In this document: positions 25,684-36,797 of the stretch, piece after piece
Layout: each line of letters opens with the position of its first letter
Numbering within the stretch: position 1 is the first letter of the stretch
NCBI RefSeq assembly: GCF_015142735.1
Contig: NZ_JACSPN010000007.1
Location: forward strand, 62,001 to 126,000
Direction: 5' to 3'
DNA from: Oerskovia douganii
Lineage (GTDB): Bacteria > Actinomycetota > Actinomycetes > Actinomycetales > Cellulomonadaceae
Length of the DNA: 64,000 bases
Program-made: the position numbers and the translations under genes
Notes under the pieces: model-generated
The model's database searches: none
What the model was told of the DNA's origin: nothing
The model's input: the letters and a program-made list of their open reading frames with translations, nothing else

Positions 25684-28341
25684 CTAGACCTGCATGTCCA
25701 CGAAGCGCGCGTAGTGCCCTTGGAACGCGACGGTGATCGTGTCGGTCGGGCCGTTACGGTGCTTGGCGACGATCAGGTCGGCCTCACCTGCTCGCGGGGA
25801 CTCCTTCTCGTAGGCGTCCTCACGGTGCAGAAGGATGACCATGTCGGCATCCTGCTCGATGCTGTTGTGGACGGCGATACCGTTGGCGACGAAGTTGTGG
25901 GTCCCGACGACCGTCGCGTCGTAGACGGGCTTCTCGCCCTCGGGGGTGATGGAGACGACCTCGTCCCACAGCAGGTCGTTGACCGCCATGATCTCGAGCT
26001 CCTCGCTGTCGAGGACTTCCGCGATCTTCCCGAGCCGCTGCCGGGAAGGCGATGCCTTGAACATCGCGCTCCCGCTGAACTGCGTCCCCATGGCCTCGGC
26101 GAACTTGCGGTGCGACATGCCGCGTTCCTCGAGGAGCACGCGGACGTCGTCCCACACCTGGCGCGGCACGGTGTCGACGTTGGTGTTCGCGCGGGTGTCC
26201 CGGATGATCTCGAGGAGGCGCTCGGCGGCGGCACCGCGCTCGCCGTGCACCCCGATCTCCTGGAGGAACCGTCGCTGGTCGTCCACGCCGGAGATGTCGA
26301 GCGTGTACCCGGTCCGGTACGCGCCCTTGGCGGTTGCCGTCCGCAGGCGTGTCGAGATGCCGAAGCGCAGCAGCAGGCGGGACAGCCCGTCGACGAGCTG
26401 ACGCGAGGTCGAGGCGTAGTAGATGCGACCGCTGCGACCGTTGGCGTTGACGGTCACCGAGCCGTCGGTCGCCCAGATGTGCCGGATGAAGAGCGCGATC
26501 TGCTCCTTCGGCAGGTGGAACACGGTGGACGGCACGAACTTCTCGTGGCTCCGCGCCCCGAAGAGCCCCATGTCGTCGAGCCACTCCGCCACGGGGTTCC
26601 GCTTGCCCCGGGCGAGCCGGTACGGCGCGGGGAGCCGAAGCGTGGTGCAGCGGGCGACCGCGTACTCGTCGCGGATCGGGGTGATGCCGAAGGCACCCGC
26701 GGCCTCCGAGACGACCGCGAGGTTCTTCTCGTCGATCGACGCGTAGCGGATGGGCTGGCGCTTGACGAACGAGCCGTCGCCCAGCATGTGGGCGAGCATG
26801 ACGACCTTGCGGTCGTCCCACGCGACGCTCTGCTCCGGTCCGGGGACGTGGCGCGGCACGCCGAGGCGCGAGCCCACCTGCAGCTCGCCGAGCGGCGTCC
26901 AGCCCTCGTAGGTGAGGAACGGGTGGTTGGCGGTCGCGCTGATCTCCTTGCCGGAGGCCAGCTTGAGGCGGAACGTCTCGCGCGTCCCGGTGGGGAACAC
27001 GTGCGTGAGGTGGCGTCGCACGTACTGGAGGCGCTCGTTGAGCGCCCACACGGGCACGTCCTTGGCACCGAGGGCGTACAGCTCACCCATCGTGGTCTCG
27101 GCACCCGTGTCGGCTCGCAGGATCTTGGTGTCCTCGGTGAGGCAGCCCGACTCACGCAGGTCGCTCATCGCGGGCTTCTTGTCCGTGCGCTGCTCGGCGC
27201 CACGGTTCAGCTGCGAGATCGCGATGACCGGCACCTCGAGCTCCTTCGCGAGGAGCTTGAGCGCACGCGAGAACTCGGAGACCTCCTGCTGTCGGGACTC
27301 GACCCGCTTGCCCGACGTCATGAGCTGGAGGTAGTCGATCACGACGAGCTTGAGGTCGTGCTTCTGCTTGAGCCGGCGGCACTTGGCGCGGATCTCCATG
27401 AGCGACATGTTGGGCGAGTCGTCGATGAAGAGCGGCGCCTCGGAGATCTTGCCCATGGTGCCGGCGAGCTTCTGCCAGTCGTCCTCCCCCATGGAGCCGT
27501 TGCGCATCTTCTGCAGGTGGATGCGCGCCTCGGCAGCCAACAGACGCATCGTGATCTCGTTGCGGCTCATCTCGAGCGAGAACACGACGGACGTCATGTT
27601 ATGCTTTATGGAAGCACTCCTAACAATGTCGATTCCCAGCGTCGACTTGCCGATGGCCGGGCGCGCCGCGATCACGATCATCTGCCCGGGGTGCAGCCCG
27701 TTGGTCAGGCGGTCGAGGTCCGCGAACCCGGTCGGGACCCCCACCATGCCCTCGCCGCGGTGCCCGGCGGCCTCGATCTCGTCGACGGTCCCGCCGATGA
27801 CCTCGCCCAGGACGATGTAGTCCTCGGCGGTGCGTCGTTCGGTGACCGCGTAGACCTCGGCCTGCGCGTTGTTGACGACGTCGTCGACGTCACCCCCGTC
27901 GGTCGCGTACCCGAGCTGAACGATGCGCGTCCCGGCCTCGACGAGGCGGCGCAGCACGGCCCGCTCGCGCACGATGCGGGCGTAGTAGCCCGCGTTCGCG
28001 GCGGTGGGGACCATGGCCATGAGGTCGTGGATGTAGGGCGCTCCGCCGATCCGTCCCAGCTCGCCGCGGCGCGTGAGCTCGGCGACGACCGTGATGGCGT
28101 CGGCAGGCTCACCACGACCGTAGAGGTCGATGATGACGTCGTAGATCGACTCGTGCGCGGGCTTGTAGAAGTCGGTGCCGCGGATCTGCTCGATCACGTC
28201 CGCGATGGCGTCCTTGGACAGGAGCATGCCGCCGAGGACGCTCTGCTCGGCCGCGATGTCCTGCGGCGGGGTGCGGTCGAAGCCGGGACCACCGCTGCCT
28301 GCGGGCGGTCCGAAGCTCGACTCGAGCTCGTCGATCGACAT
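25684..28341 (-). CDS. dnaB: Replicative DNA helicase DnaB with inserted intein
   Basis: 885 codons: 458 extein residues (normal DnaB length) plus a 427-residue intein. The N-terminal domain (PPQDIAAEQSVLGGMLLSKD) and the RecA-like helicase domain (Walker A ARPAIGKST with Lys232; Walker B region VVIDYLQLMTS; AISQLNRGAEQR) are intact. DnaB is the hexameric helicase that unwinds DNA ahead of the replisome. The intein breaks RESG/SIEQDAD, the site used by the Synechocystis DnaB intein. Activity therefore requires splicing. Codons 236-249, just after Walker A, are strikingly AU-rich for this genome. Transcribed away from a cluster of DnaA boxes in the dnaB/MATE spacer. Confidence 0.97.
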   Translation of the reverse strand: MSIDELESSFGPPAGSGGPGFDRTPPQDIAAEQSVLGGMLLSKDAIADVIEQIRGTDFYKPAHESIYDVIIDLYGRGEPADAITVVAELTRRGELGRIGGAPYIHDLMAMVPTAANAGYYARIVRERAVLRRLVEAGTRIVQLGYATDGGDVDDVVNNAQAEVYAVTERRTAEDYIVLGEVIGGTVDEIEAAGHRGEGMVGVPTGFADLDRLTNGLHPGQMIVIAARPAIGKSTLGIDIVRSASIKHNMTSVVFSLEMSRNEITMRLLAAEARIHLQKMRNGSMGEDDWQKLAGTMGKISEAPLFIDDSPNMSLMEIRAKCRRLKQKHDLKLVVIDYLQLMTSGKRVESRQQEVSEFSRALKLLAKELEVPVIAISQLNRGAEQRTDKKPAMSDLRESGCLTEDTKILRADTGAETTMGELYALGAKDVPVWALNERLQYVRRHLTHVFPTGTRETFRLKLASGKEISATANHPFLTYEGWTPLGELQVGSRLGVPRHVPGPEQSVAWDDRKVVMLAHMLGDGSFVKRQPIRYASIDEKNLAVVSEAAGAFGITPIRDEYAVARCTTLRLPAPYRLARGKRNPVAEWLDDMGLFGARSHEKFVPSTVFHLPKEQIALFIRHIWATDGSVTVNANGRSGRIYYASTSRQLVDGLSRLLLRFGISTRLRTATAKGAYRTGYTLDISGVDDQRRFLQEIGVHGERGAAAERLLEIIRDTRANTNVDTVPRQVWDDVRVLLEERGMSHRKFAEAMGTQFSGSAMFKASPSRQRLGKIAEVLDSEELEIMAVNDLLWDEVVSITPEGEKPVYDATVVGTHNFVANGIAVHNSIEQDADMVILLHREDAYEKESPRAGEADLIVAKHRNGPTDTITVAFQGHYARFVDMQV
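25864..27144 (-). mobile_element. DnaB intein with LAGLIDADG homing endonuclease
   Basis: Residues 400-826 of the DnaB reading frame. The N-terminal Hint block starts CLTEDTKILRADTG with Cys1, and block B is ATANHPFLTYEGW. The C-terminal blocks are KPVYDATVVGTHNFVANG and the terminal VHN, followed by Ser of the C-extein; all splicing residues (Cys1, block-B His, His-Asn, Ser+1) are present. Between them lie two LAGLIDADG helices, VMLAHMLGDGSF and LFIRHIWATDGSV, each with its acidic residue, so the endonuclease may be active. A helix-turn-helix-like segment (WDDVRVLLEERGMSHRKFAE) precedes the C-terminal splicing part. Codon use is like the host, which argues against very recent arrival. Confidence 0.95.
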
Positions 28342-28536
28342 GCGGGCCCCTCACTCCCCCGGCGTGGCCGGGTATCGTCCTGCGTCGCACATCTGTTCTA
28401 CTCCGGCCCACCGACACGTCCTTGAGCCCGCGTCGTCGAGGGGTGTCGTGTGGTGCTGCACCGTCGACCGTCCGTAGGCCCGAGCATGCACGACTCAGCG
28501 ACAGTAGATCGCGCTTCCATCCCCCGCAAACGACCC

Positions 28537-28613
28537 TGTTCACAGAGGTGTGGACAGCCTGTGGACAGACCCCGCCAGCCTGTTCACAGCCATGTGGACA
28601 ACCATGTGGACAA
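28537..28613 (-). promoter_or_regulatory. DnaA-box cluster between dnaB and the MATE gene
   Basis: Two perfect TTGTCCACA boxes on the minus strand (28593-28601, 28605-28613), two CTGTCCACA (28549-28557, 28560-28568) and two CTGTGAACA (28537-28545, 28581-28589), all in the same direction. This is a short version of the array found in the dnaA-dnaN spacer, 33 kb away. It lies 200-270 bases upstream of the dnaB start and just upstream of the MATE start. Confidence 0.8.
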
Positions 28614-28657
28614 CTGACGAGTTGTCCCCTGTACAGGCCCATGAGCAGCCTGTTCAC

Positions 28658-28663
28658 TAGGCT
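28658..28663 (+). promoter_or_regulatory. Candidate -10 for the MATE gene
   Basis: TAGGCT ends seven bases before the GTG at 28671, fitting a leaderless transcript. It lies 45 bases beyond the last DnaA box, so DnaA binding could affect it. Confidence 0.35.
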
Positions 28664-28670
28664 CAGGGGT

Positions 28671-30146
28671 GTGGACGAAAGAAATTCCGGCGACACGCCG
28701 CACGCACGCCAGCCAGCTCCCGGTCAGCCCTCCGACGCCGGTCGTTCACCCCGTTCATCCGAGGACCCCTCCCCGGTCACCGCCGGTGCCCCGCACCCGC
28801 AGCCGTCGTCCACAGGGAGCGCCCCGCCGAGCCGTCGCGTGATCGACCGGCAGATCCTGGCCCTCGCGGTCCCTGCCCTGGGCGCGCTCGTCGCGGAGCC
28901 GATCTTCGTGCTCGTGGACAGCGCCGTCGTCGGGCACCTGGGGACCGCCGAGCTCGCCGGGCTCTCCCTCGCGTCGACGGTCCTCCTGACCCTCGTCGGC
29001 CTGTGCGTGTTCCTCGCGTACGCGACGACCGCGGCCGTGGCCCGGCGCATCGGCGCCGGGCACCGGCGCGAGGCGCTCCAGTCCGGGATCGACGGGATGT
29101 GGCTCGCGCTCGGGCTGGGCCTCGTCCTCGCGGCGACCCTGTGGGTCGGTGGCGGCTGGGCGATCGGCGCGATGGGCGGCACGGGCGAGGTCGCGGAGCA
29201 CGCCCTGGTGTACCTGCGGTGGTCGGGTCTGGGTCTGCCCGGCATGCTCGTCGTCCTCGCCTCGACGGGGGTCCTGCGCGGCCTGCAGGACACGCGCACG
29301 CCCCTCTACGTCGCCGCGGGCGGAGCGACGTTCAACGCGGTCCTCAACGTCGTCCTCGTGTACGGCGTGGGCCTGGGCATCGCGGGCTCGGGCATCGGGA
29401 CCGCCGTCGCACAGCTCACGATGGGCGCGGTGCTCGCGGTCGTCGTCGTGCGCGGGGCCCGACGCGAGGGTGCCTCCCTGCGCCCCGCCGCGGGCGGCAT
29501 CTGGTCCAACGCGCGCGCCGGCGCACCGCTGTTCGTGCGCACGCTCTCGCTGCGCCTCGCGATCCTCCTGACGGTCTTCGTCGCGACGGGGCTCGGCGAG
29601 GTCACGCTCGCCGGCTACCAGGTCGTGGCGTCGGTGTGGGGGCTCGCGGCGTTCGCGCTCGACGCCCTCGCGATCGCCGCGCAGGCCCTCGTGGGTCACG
29701 GCCTGGGCGCCGGTGACCGGTCGCACGTGCGCTCGGTCCTGCGTCGCACGCTCGAGTGGGGCGTCGCGGCGGGCGCGCTCCTCGGCCTGGTCATGGCGGC
29801 GGGCGGCTGGTGGTTCGCGCTGTTCTTCACGTCCGACCCCGACGTCCGCACCGCCGTCGCGCTCGGGATGGCCGTGTGCGGCCTGCTGCTCCCCATGGCG
29901 GGGTGGGTCTTCGTCCTCGACGGCGTGCTGATCGGAGCCGGGGACGGCCGCTACCTCGCGTGGGCGGGCATGGTCACGTTCGTCGTGTACGTGCCGTTCG
30001 CGCTGGCGGTCCGCGCCCTCGCGCCCGACGGCGCCGCCGGCCTCGCGTGGTTGTGGGCGGCCTTCGCGGGGGTCTTCATGGCGGCGCGTGCCCTGACCAC
30101 GGGGCTCCGTGCGCGCAGCGACCGGTGGATGGTCACGGGCGCCTGA
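28671..30146 (+). CDS. MATE family efflux transporter
   Basis: 491 residues. After a Ser/Pro-rich cytoplasmic N-terminus (1-60) there are 12 predicted helices. The MATE repeat is seen in ALGALVAEPIFVLVDSAVVG and HLGTAELAGLSLAST, with the second half at FVATGLGEVTLAGYQVVASV. It resembles the DinF/NorM branch that exports cationic drugs with H+ or Na+. GTG 28671 was chosen because a -10 hexamer lies seven bases upstream; an ATG at 28641 is in frame but falls within the promoter region. A bidirectional terminator separates it from rplI. Confidence 0.9.
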   Translation: MDERNSGDTPHARQPAPGQPSDAGRSPRSSEDPSPVTAGAPHPQPSSTGSAPPSRRVIDRQILALAVPALGALVAEPIFVLVDSAVVGHLGTAELAGLSLASTVLLTLVGLCVFLAYATTAAVARRIGAGHRREALQSGIDGMWLALGLGLVLAATLWVGGGWAIGAMGGTGEVAEHALVYLRWSGLGLPGMLVVLASTGVLRGLQDTRTPLYVAAGGATFNAVLNVVLVYGVGLGIAGSGIGTAVAQLTMGAVLAVVVVRGARREGASLRPAAGGIWSNARAGAPLFVRTLSLRLAILLTVFVATGLGEVTLAGYQVVASVWGLAAFALDALAIAAQALVGHGLGAGDRSHVRSVLRRTLEWGVAAGALLGLVMAAGGWWFALFFTSDPDVRTAVALGMAVCGLLLPMAGWVFVLDGVLIGAGDGRYLAWAGMVTFVVYVPFALAVRALAPDGAAGLAWLWAAFAGVFMAARALTTGLRARSDRWMVTGA

Positions 30147-30168
30147 GACGCCGCCCGGCCCGGACGCA

Positions 30169-30208
30169 CGAAGGCCCGGCCCCCTCCGCAGAGGGGACCG
30201 GGCCTTCG
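30169..30208. terminator. Bidirectional terminator hairpin
   Basis: CGAAGGCCCGG (30169-30179) pairs with CCGGGCCTTCG (30198-30208), continued inside by CCCCTC/GAGGGG. It lies between the convergent MATE and rplI genes. Confidence 0.85.
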
Positions 30209-30259
30209 GTGACGATCTCCGATCCATCCATCCCTCACGGGACAGGGGCGATCAGTCGA

Positions 30260-30709
30260 TCAGGCAGCCACCACGTTGACCGCGATGTTCGCCGAGACCT
30301 CGGCGTGCAGGCGGATGGTGACCGTGTACGAACCGGTCGACTTGATCGGCTGGCCGATCTCGATCTTGCGCTTGTCGACGGACGGGCCGCCGGCAGCCTT
30401 CACGGCCTCGGCGATGTCACCCGTGGTGACAGCACCGAAAAGACGGCCGCCCTGGCCCGCCTTCGCGGTGACGACGACGGGCTTCGACTGCAGCGAGTCG
30501 CGCGTCGCCTTGGCCTCGTCGAGCGTCGCGATCTCGCGAGCCTTGCGAGCCTTGCGGATCGCAGAGATCTGCGACTCGGCACCCTTGGACCATCCGGTCG
30601 CCAGGCCACGGGGCACGAGGAAGTTACGGGCGTACCCGTCCTTGACCTCGACCACGTCGCCGGGCTCGCCCAGGCCGGTGACCTCGTGGGTCAGAATGAG
30701 CTTTGCCAT
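30260..30709 (-). CDS. rplI: 50S ribosomal protein L9
   Basis: 149 residues, normal L9 length. The N-terminal RNA-binding domain reads [20 protein letters not shown] and [19 protein letters not shown], followed by the long connecting helix ([20 protein letters not shown]) and the C-terminal domain ([20 protein letters not shown]). It binds 23S rRNA near the L1 stalk and helps keep the reading frame. Last gene of the rpsF-ssb-rpsR-rplI cluster, 17 bases after rpsR. Confidence 0.98.
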   Translation of the reverse strand: MAKLILTHEVTGLGEPGDVVEVKDGYARNFLVPRGLATGWSKGAESQISAIRKARKAREIATLDEAKATRDSLQSKPVVVTAKAGQGGRLFGAVTTGDIAEAVKAAGGPSVDKRKIEIGQPIKSTGSYTVTIRLHAEVSANIAVNVVAA

Positions 30710-30726
30710 GTTCTATCCCCTCTCGA

Positions 30727-30963
30727 TCAGCGTGCGGACGACGAGTACGGCAGGAGCGCCATCTCGCGAGCGTTCTTGACAGCACGTGCGATCTGACGCT
30801 GCTCCTGGACGGAGACGCCGGTCACGCGACGGGCACGGATCTTCCCGCGGTCGGAGATGAACTTCCGCAGCAGGGTCGTGTCCTTGTAGTCGACCGACTC
30901 GATCTTCGCCGACTTCAGGGGGTTGGACTTCTTCTTGGGCTTGCGCACCACTGGCTTCGCCAT
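30727..30963 (-). CDS. rpsR: 30S ribosomal protein S18
   Basis: 78 residues with the S18 core [20 protein letters not shown] followed by [20 protein letters not shown]. It pairs with S6 in the platform of the small subunit. The N-terminal zinc-binding Cys residues of C+ S18 forms are missing, so this is the zinc-independent type. AAGGAGCAACACC precedes the ATG. It lies between ssb and rplI, the standard order. Confidence 0.98.
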   Translation of the reverse strand: MAKPVVRKPKKKSNPLKSAKIESVDYKDTTLLRKFISDRGKIRARRVTGVSVQEQRQIARAVKNAREMALLPYSSSAR

Positions 30964-31060
30964 GGTGTTGCTCCTTCACAAGGTGCTATCCCCGGCCGGG
31001 GTGGGTGCCGTCGTCGGGCACCTGCCCCGCCGGGAAGGGTTTGTCTGGGGTGAGCGGTGA

Positions 31061-31600
31061 CTAGAAGGGGGGCTCGTCCGAGAACGAGGACCCACCCGAC
31101 GACGCCGGGCCAGCCGTGGCCCACGGGTCGTCGTTGTTCTGCTGGCCACCGCCGGAAGCGCTGAAACCACCGCCGTTCGAAGCGCCGCCGCCGCCGAAGC
31201 CGCCGCCGCCACCACCGAAGTTGCCGCCGCCCGAGCGCTGGGCCCGGGTGACCTTCGCGGAGGCGTACTTCAGGGAAGGACCGATCTCCTCCACCTGCAG
31301 CTCGACGACCGTGCGCTTCTCCCCCTCGCGGGTCTCGTACGAACGCTGGACCAGACGGCCCTGAACAACCACGCGCATGCCCTTGGTCAAGGACTCGGCG
31401 ACGTTCTCCGCGGCCTCGCGCCAGATCGAGCAGCGCATGAACAGCGTGTCGCCGTCCTTCCACTCGTTGCTCTGGCGGTCGAAGGTGCGCGGCGTGGACG
31501 CCACGGTGAAGTTGGCGACGGCAGCCCCAGCGGGGGTGAAGCGAAGCTCCGGGTCCCCGGTCAGGTTCCCGACCACCGTGATGACGGTTTCACCAGCCAT
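31061..31600 (-). CDS. ssb: Single-stranded DNA-binding protein
   Basis: 179 residues. The OB fold (1-110) is clear from [40 protein letters not shown] and [21 protein letters not shown] Gly/Phe/Asn-rich flexible tail (120-170) ends in the acidic tip SDEPPF, which recruits replication and repair partners. It protects single-stranded DNA during replication, recombination and repair. Cotranscribed with rpsF and rpsR, as in most Actinobacteria; 150 bases separate it from rpsF. Confidence 0.98.
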   Translation of the reverse strand: MAGETVITVVGNLTGDPELRFTPAGAAVANFTVASTPRTFDRQSNEWKDGDTLFMRCSIWREAAENVAESLTKGMRVVVQGRLVQRSYETREGEKRTVVELQVEEIGPSLKYASAKVTRAQRSGGGNFGGGGGGFGGGGASNGGGFSASGGGQQNNDDPWATAGPASSGGSSFSDEPPF

Positions 31601-31749
31601 GCCAGCTCCTCATTGTTCGTTGCGTATCGAAGACTCTTCGAAGGGGATGACCCCCGTCCGCGGACATCCCACCACGTGCCACCGACGTCGTCCGTGAGGA
31701 CGCGCAGCGCACCGGGGGTGCCACGAGGGAAGTCAGACGTGCGAGGCGA

Positions 31750-32040
31750 TCAGCGAGCGTCGGTGCGCAGGACCTTCGTGCGCAGGACGACCTCGTTGAG
31801 GCCGAGCTGACGGTCCAGCTCCTTGGCCGTGTCCGACGTCGCGGTGAAGTCGACGACGGCGTAGATGCCCTCGGACTTCTTGTTGATCTCGAAGGACAGG
31901 CGGCGACGGCCCCAGATGTCCACCTTGTCGACAGTGCCACCGTCGGTCTTGATGACCGTCAGGTACTTGTCGAGCGACGGAGCAACGGTGCGCTCCTCGA
32001 TCTCGGGGTCGAGGATGATCATCAATTCGTACTGACGCAT
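31750..32040 (-). CDS. rpsF: 30S ribosomal protein S6
   Basis: 96 residues: [40 protein letters not shown] and [20 protein letters not shown] are S6 hallmarks. It forms the S6:S18 pair on the 30S platform. ATG with AGGAGG ten bases upstream. First gene of the cluster; its leader has a GTCACGG/CCGTGAC hairpin that might be a point of control by S6:S18. Confidence 0.98.
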   Translation of the reverse strand: MRQYELMIILDPEIEERTVAPSLDKYLTVIKTDGGTVDKVDIWGRRRLSFEINKKSEGIYAVVDFTATSDTAKELDRQLGLNEVVLRTKVLRTDAR

Positions 32041-32070
32041 GCGGTTAACCCACCTCCTGCGGACTCAGCG

Positions 32071-32089
32071 GTCACGGTCTCTCCGTGAC
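32071..32089 (-). promoter_or_regulatory. Leader hairpin upstream of rpsF
   Basis: A 7-bp stem GTCACGG/CCGTGAC with a 5-base loop, about 30 bases before the rpsF start. S6:S18 autoregulatory leaders are known in many bacteria, but I cannot match this hairpin to their consensus with confidence. Confidence 0.3.
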
Positions 32090-32205
32090 AGGAGGGTTGT
32101 GCGTCGCTGTGCGGTCACCGTGCTGATGGCAGCGCGGAACAAGACACAGCAAGATCCCAAGGTACCCGGTCATGGCCGGGGTCGGGAAATCTGGGTGGTG
32201 GGGCC

Positions 32206-32219
32206 GGGGGGGGGGGGGG
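32206..32219. repeat. Homopolymer of 14 G
   Basis: An uninterrupted run of 14 G on the plus strand, 41 bases beyond the stop of the PBP gene (so C14 in its transcript) and within the rpsF upstream region. Prone to slippage and to sequencing error. Confidence 0.9.
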
Positions 32220-32260
32220 CGCCGGGGGCCGCGCGGACCGCGCCGCCACCGGCGCAGGAG

Positions 32261-34711
<2,451 letters not shown>

Positions 34712-34957
34712 GGTTCACCTTCCTCTGGGAGTCACTTCTGGCCCGGACAGGCGCCGCGCTACGCCCAGGAAGGGGCGAGGGGGGACGCGGACATGCATCG
34801 GACCACCCTGAACAATAGGCCGTCGGTCCGCCGGGGCAAGGACCGCGACGGGCGGATCGCCATTGTTTCGCCACAGCCACGCTGCAGGTCCGCCAGTCCT
34901 TCACATCTGCTCGCCTGCAGGAAGACATTGCGCGCAGGAGCGATTCCACCTAGCCTG

Positions 34958-34982
34958 TCGATGTATCGACTCGATACATCGA
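34958..34982. promoter_or_regulatory. PadR-type operator palindrome
   Basis: A perfect inverted repeat with 12-base arms, TCGATGTATCGA and its complement, around one central C. The ATGTA...TACAT core is the known PadR signature. It starts two bases downstream of a possible -10 (TAGCCT, 34951-34956) and lies 62 bases before the padR start. Confidence 0.75.
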
Positions 34983-35044
34983 GTAGGTGAACCAGCCCGA
35001 ACCGCCCTCCGCGCGGCAACGGTCCCAGCGGAAGAGGAGGTGTC

Positions 35045-35653
35045 ATGGCACGCAGCCGTTCCGACGTGCTGGAGACAGCCATCCTCGGCCTCCTCAACGA
35101 GTCCCCGCTGCACGGGTACGAGCTCCGCAAGCGGCTCAACCTGATGCTCGGCTCGTTCCGCGCCTTCTCCTACGGTTCCCTCTACCCGGCGCTCAAGGCG
35201 ATGGTCGCGCACGGCCACATCGTCGGCACCGAGTCACCCACCACCCCTCCCCACGCACTGTCCGGCAAGCGTGCCCGGATCGTGTACCAGCTGACGGCCG
35301 AGGGCAAGGAGCGTCTTCAGACGGTCCTCGCGAGCTCGGGACCGGCGGCCTGGGAGGACGAGAGCTTCGACGTCAGGTTCGCGTTCTTCGCGCAGACCGA
35401 CGCCGAGACCCGTCTCCGCATCCTCGAGGGCCGGCGCAGCCGGCTCACCGAGAGGCTGGAGTCGGTCAGGGAGTCAGCGGCTCGCACTCGCGAGCGGCTG
35501 GACGAATACACCCTTGAGCTGCAACGTCACGGCCTGGAACAGGTCGAACGTGAGGTTCGCTGGCTCGACGGACTGATCACGACCGAGCGCGACCGTCGTC
35601 GCACCCGGCCGTCGAGCGGCCCCGAGAACCGTCACGGGCACGACAACCACTAA
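35045..35653 (+). CDS. PadR family transcriptional regulator
   Basis: 202 residues. The winged helix (1-95) shows VLETAILGLLNESPLHGYEL, RKRLNLMLGSFRAFSYGSLY and PALKAMVAHGHI. A C-terminal coiled region (125-180, RRSRLTERLESVRESAARTR) is the dimerisation arm of the long PadR type. The ligand is unknown. A perfect ATGTA/TACAT palindrome upstream is a likely autoregulatory operator. It lies 53 bases before ino1; this padR-ino1 order is conserved in Actinobacteria, so control of inositol synthesis is plausible. Confidence 0.93.
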   Translation: MARSRSDVLETAILGLLNESPLHGYELRKRLNLMLGSFRAFSYGSLYPALKAMVAHGHIVGTESPTTPPHALSGKRARIVYQLTAEGKERLQTVLASSGPAAWEDESFDVRFAFFAQTDAETRLRILEGRRSRLTERLESVRESAARTRERLDEYTLELQRHGLEQVEREVRWLDGLITTERDRRRTRPSSGPENRHGHDNH

Positions 35654-35705
35654 TTACGAAGCCGTCGGCGCGCAGCGCCTCCGGCACTGACAGCAAGGAG
35701 CGAGG

Positions 35706-36797
35706 ATGTCCTCCATCCGCGTCGCCATCGTTGGCGTCGGAAACTGCGCATCTTCCCTGGTCCAGGGCGTGCACTACTACCGCGATGCTGACCCGAGCAG
35801 CACCGTGCCCGGACTGATGCACGTGCAGTTCGGTGACTACCACGTGTCCGACCTGGAGTTCGTCGCCGCTTTCGACGTCGACGCCAAGAAGGTCGGCTTC
35901 GACCTCTCGGAGGCCATCAACGCCTCGGAGAACAACACGATCAAGATCGCCGACGTCCCGCCGCTGGGCGTGCCCGTCCAGCGCGGTGTGACGAACGACG
36001 GTCTCGGCAAGTACTACCGCGAGACCATCGAGGAGTCCGACGCCGAGCCGGTCGACATCGTCGCCGCTCTCAAGGAGTCGGGCGCGGACGTGCTCGTCTG
36101 CTACCTGCCGGTCGGGTCGGAGATCGCTGCCAAGTACTACGCGCAGTGCGCGATCGACGCGGGCGTCGCGTTCGTCAACGCCCTGCCGGTCTTCATCGCG
36201 TCGGACCCGGAGTGGGCTGCGAAGTTCGAGGCCGCCGGTGTCCCGATCGTCGGCGACGACATCAAGTCGCAGGTCGGCGCGACCATCACGCACCGCGTCC
36301 TCGCGAAGCTCTTCGAGGACCGCGGCGTCGTGCTGGACCGCACGTACCAGCTGAACGTCGGCGGCAACATGGACTTCAAGAACATGCTGGAGCGCACGCG
36401 CCTCGAGTCCAAGAAGATCTCGAAGACGCAGGCCGTGACGTCGAACCTCGAGGGTCCCCTCGGCGGCAAGACCGAGGACCGCAACGTCCACATCGGCCCG
36501 TCGGACTACGTCGCGTGGCTCGACGACCGCAAGTGGGCGTACGTCCGCCTCGAGGGTCGCGCGTTCGGCGAGGTGCCCCTGAACCTGGAGTACAAGCTCG
36601 AGGTCTGGGACTCCCCCAACTCGGCCGGCATCATCATCGACGCCGTCCGCGCCGCGAAGATCGCCAAGGACCGTGGCGTCGGTGGCCCCATCCTGTCGGC
36701 GTCGACGTACTTCATGAAGTCCCCGCCGGTCCAGATGGAGGACACGAAGGGCCGTGCGGCTCTGGAGGCCTTCATCGCCGGTGAGAACGAGCGCTGA
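35706..36797 (+). CDS. ino1: Inositol-3-phosphate synthase
   Basis: 363 residues, usual size for actinobacterial Ino1. The NAD-binding start [20 protein letters not shown], and [60 protein letters not shown] and [14 protein letters not shown] are family-specific. It converts glucose 6-phosphate to inositol 3-phosphate, the entry to phosphatidylinositol and mycothiol. An ATG start follows AGCAAGGAGCGAGG. The last codons and the stop lie in a 54-bp unit that is duplicated behind the gene, before a terminator. Confidence 0.97.
   Translation: MSSIRVAIVGVGNCASSLVQGVHYYRDADPSSTVPGLMHVQFGDYHVSDLEFVAAFDVDAKKVGFDLSEAINASENNTIKIADVPPLGVPVQRGVTNDGLGKYYRETIEESDAEPVDIVAALKESGADVLVCYLPVGSEIAAKYYAQCAIDAGVAFVNALPVFIASDPEWAAKFEAAGVPIVGDDIKSQVGATITHRVLAKLFEDRGVVLDRTYQLNVGGNMDFKNMLERTRLESKKISKTQAVTSNLEGPLGGKTEDRNVHIGPSDYVAWLDDRKWAYVRLEGRAFGEVPLNLEYKLEVWDSPNSAGIIIDAVRAAKIAKDRGVGGPILSASTYFMKSPPVQMEDTKGRAALEAFIAGENER

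Noticed and set aside
25714-28425. 903-codon plus-strand frame opposite dnaB
   Set aside because: Antisense of dnaB and intein; no domain content.
28537-28613. CRISPR-like array of short repeats
   Set aside because: Units are DnaA-box nonamers with no spacers of constant length.
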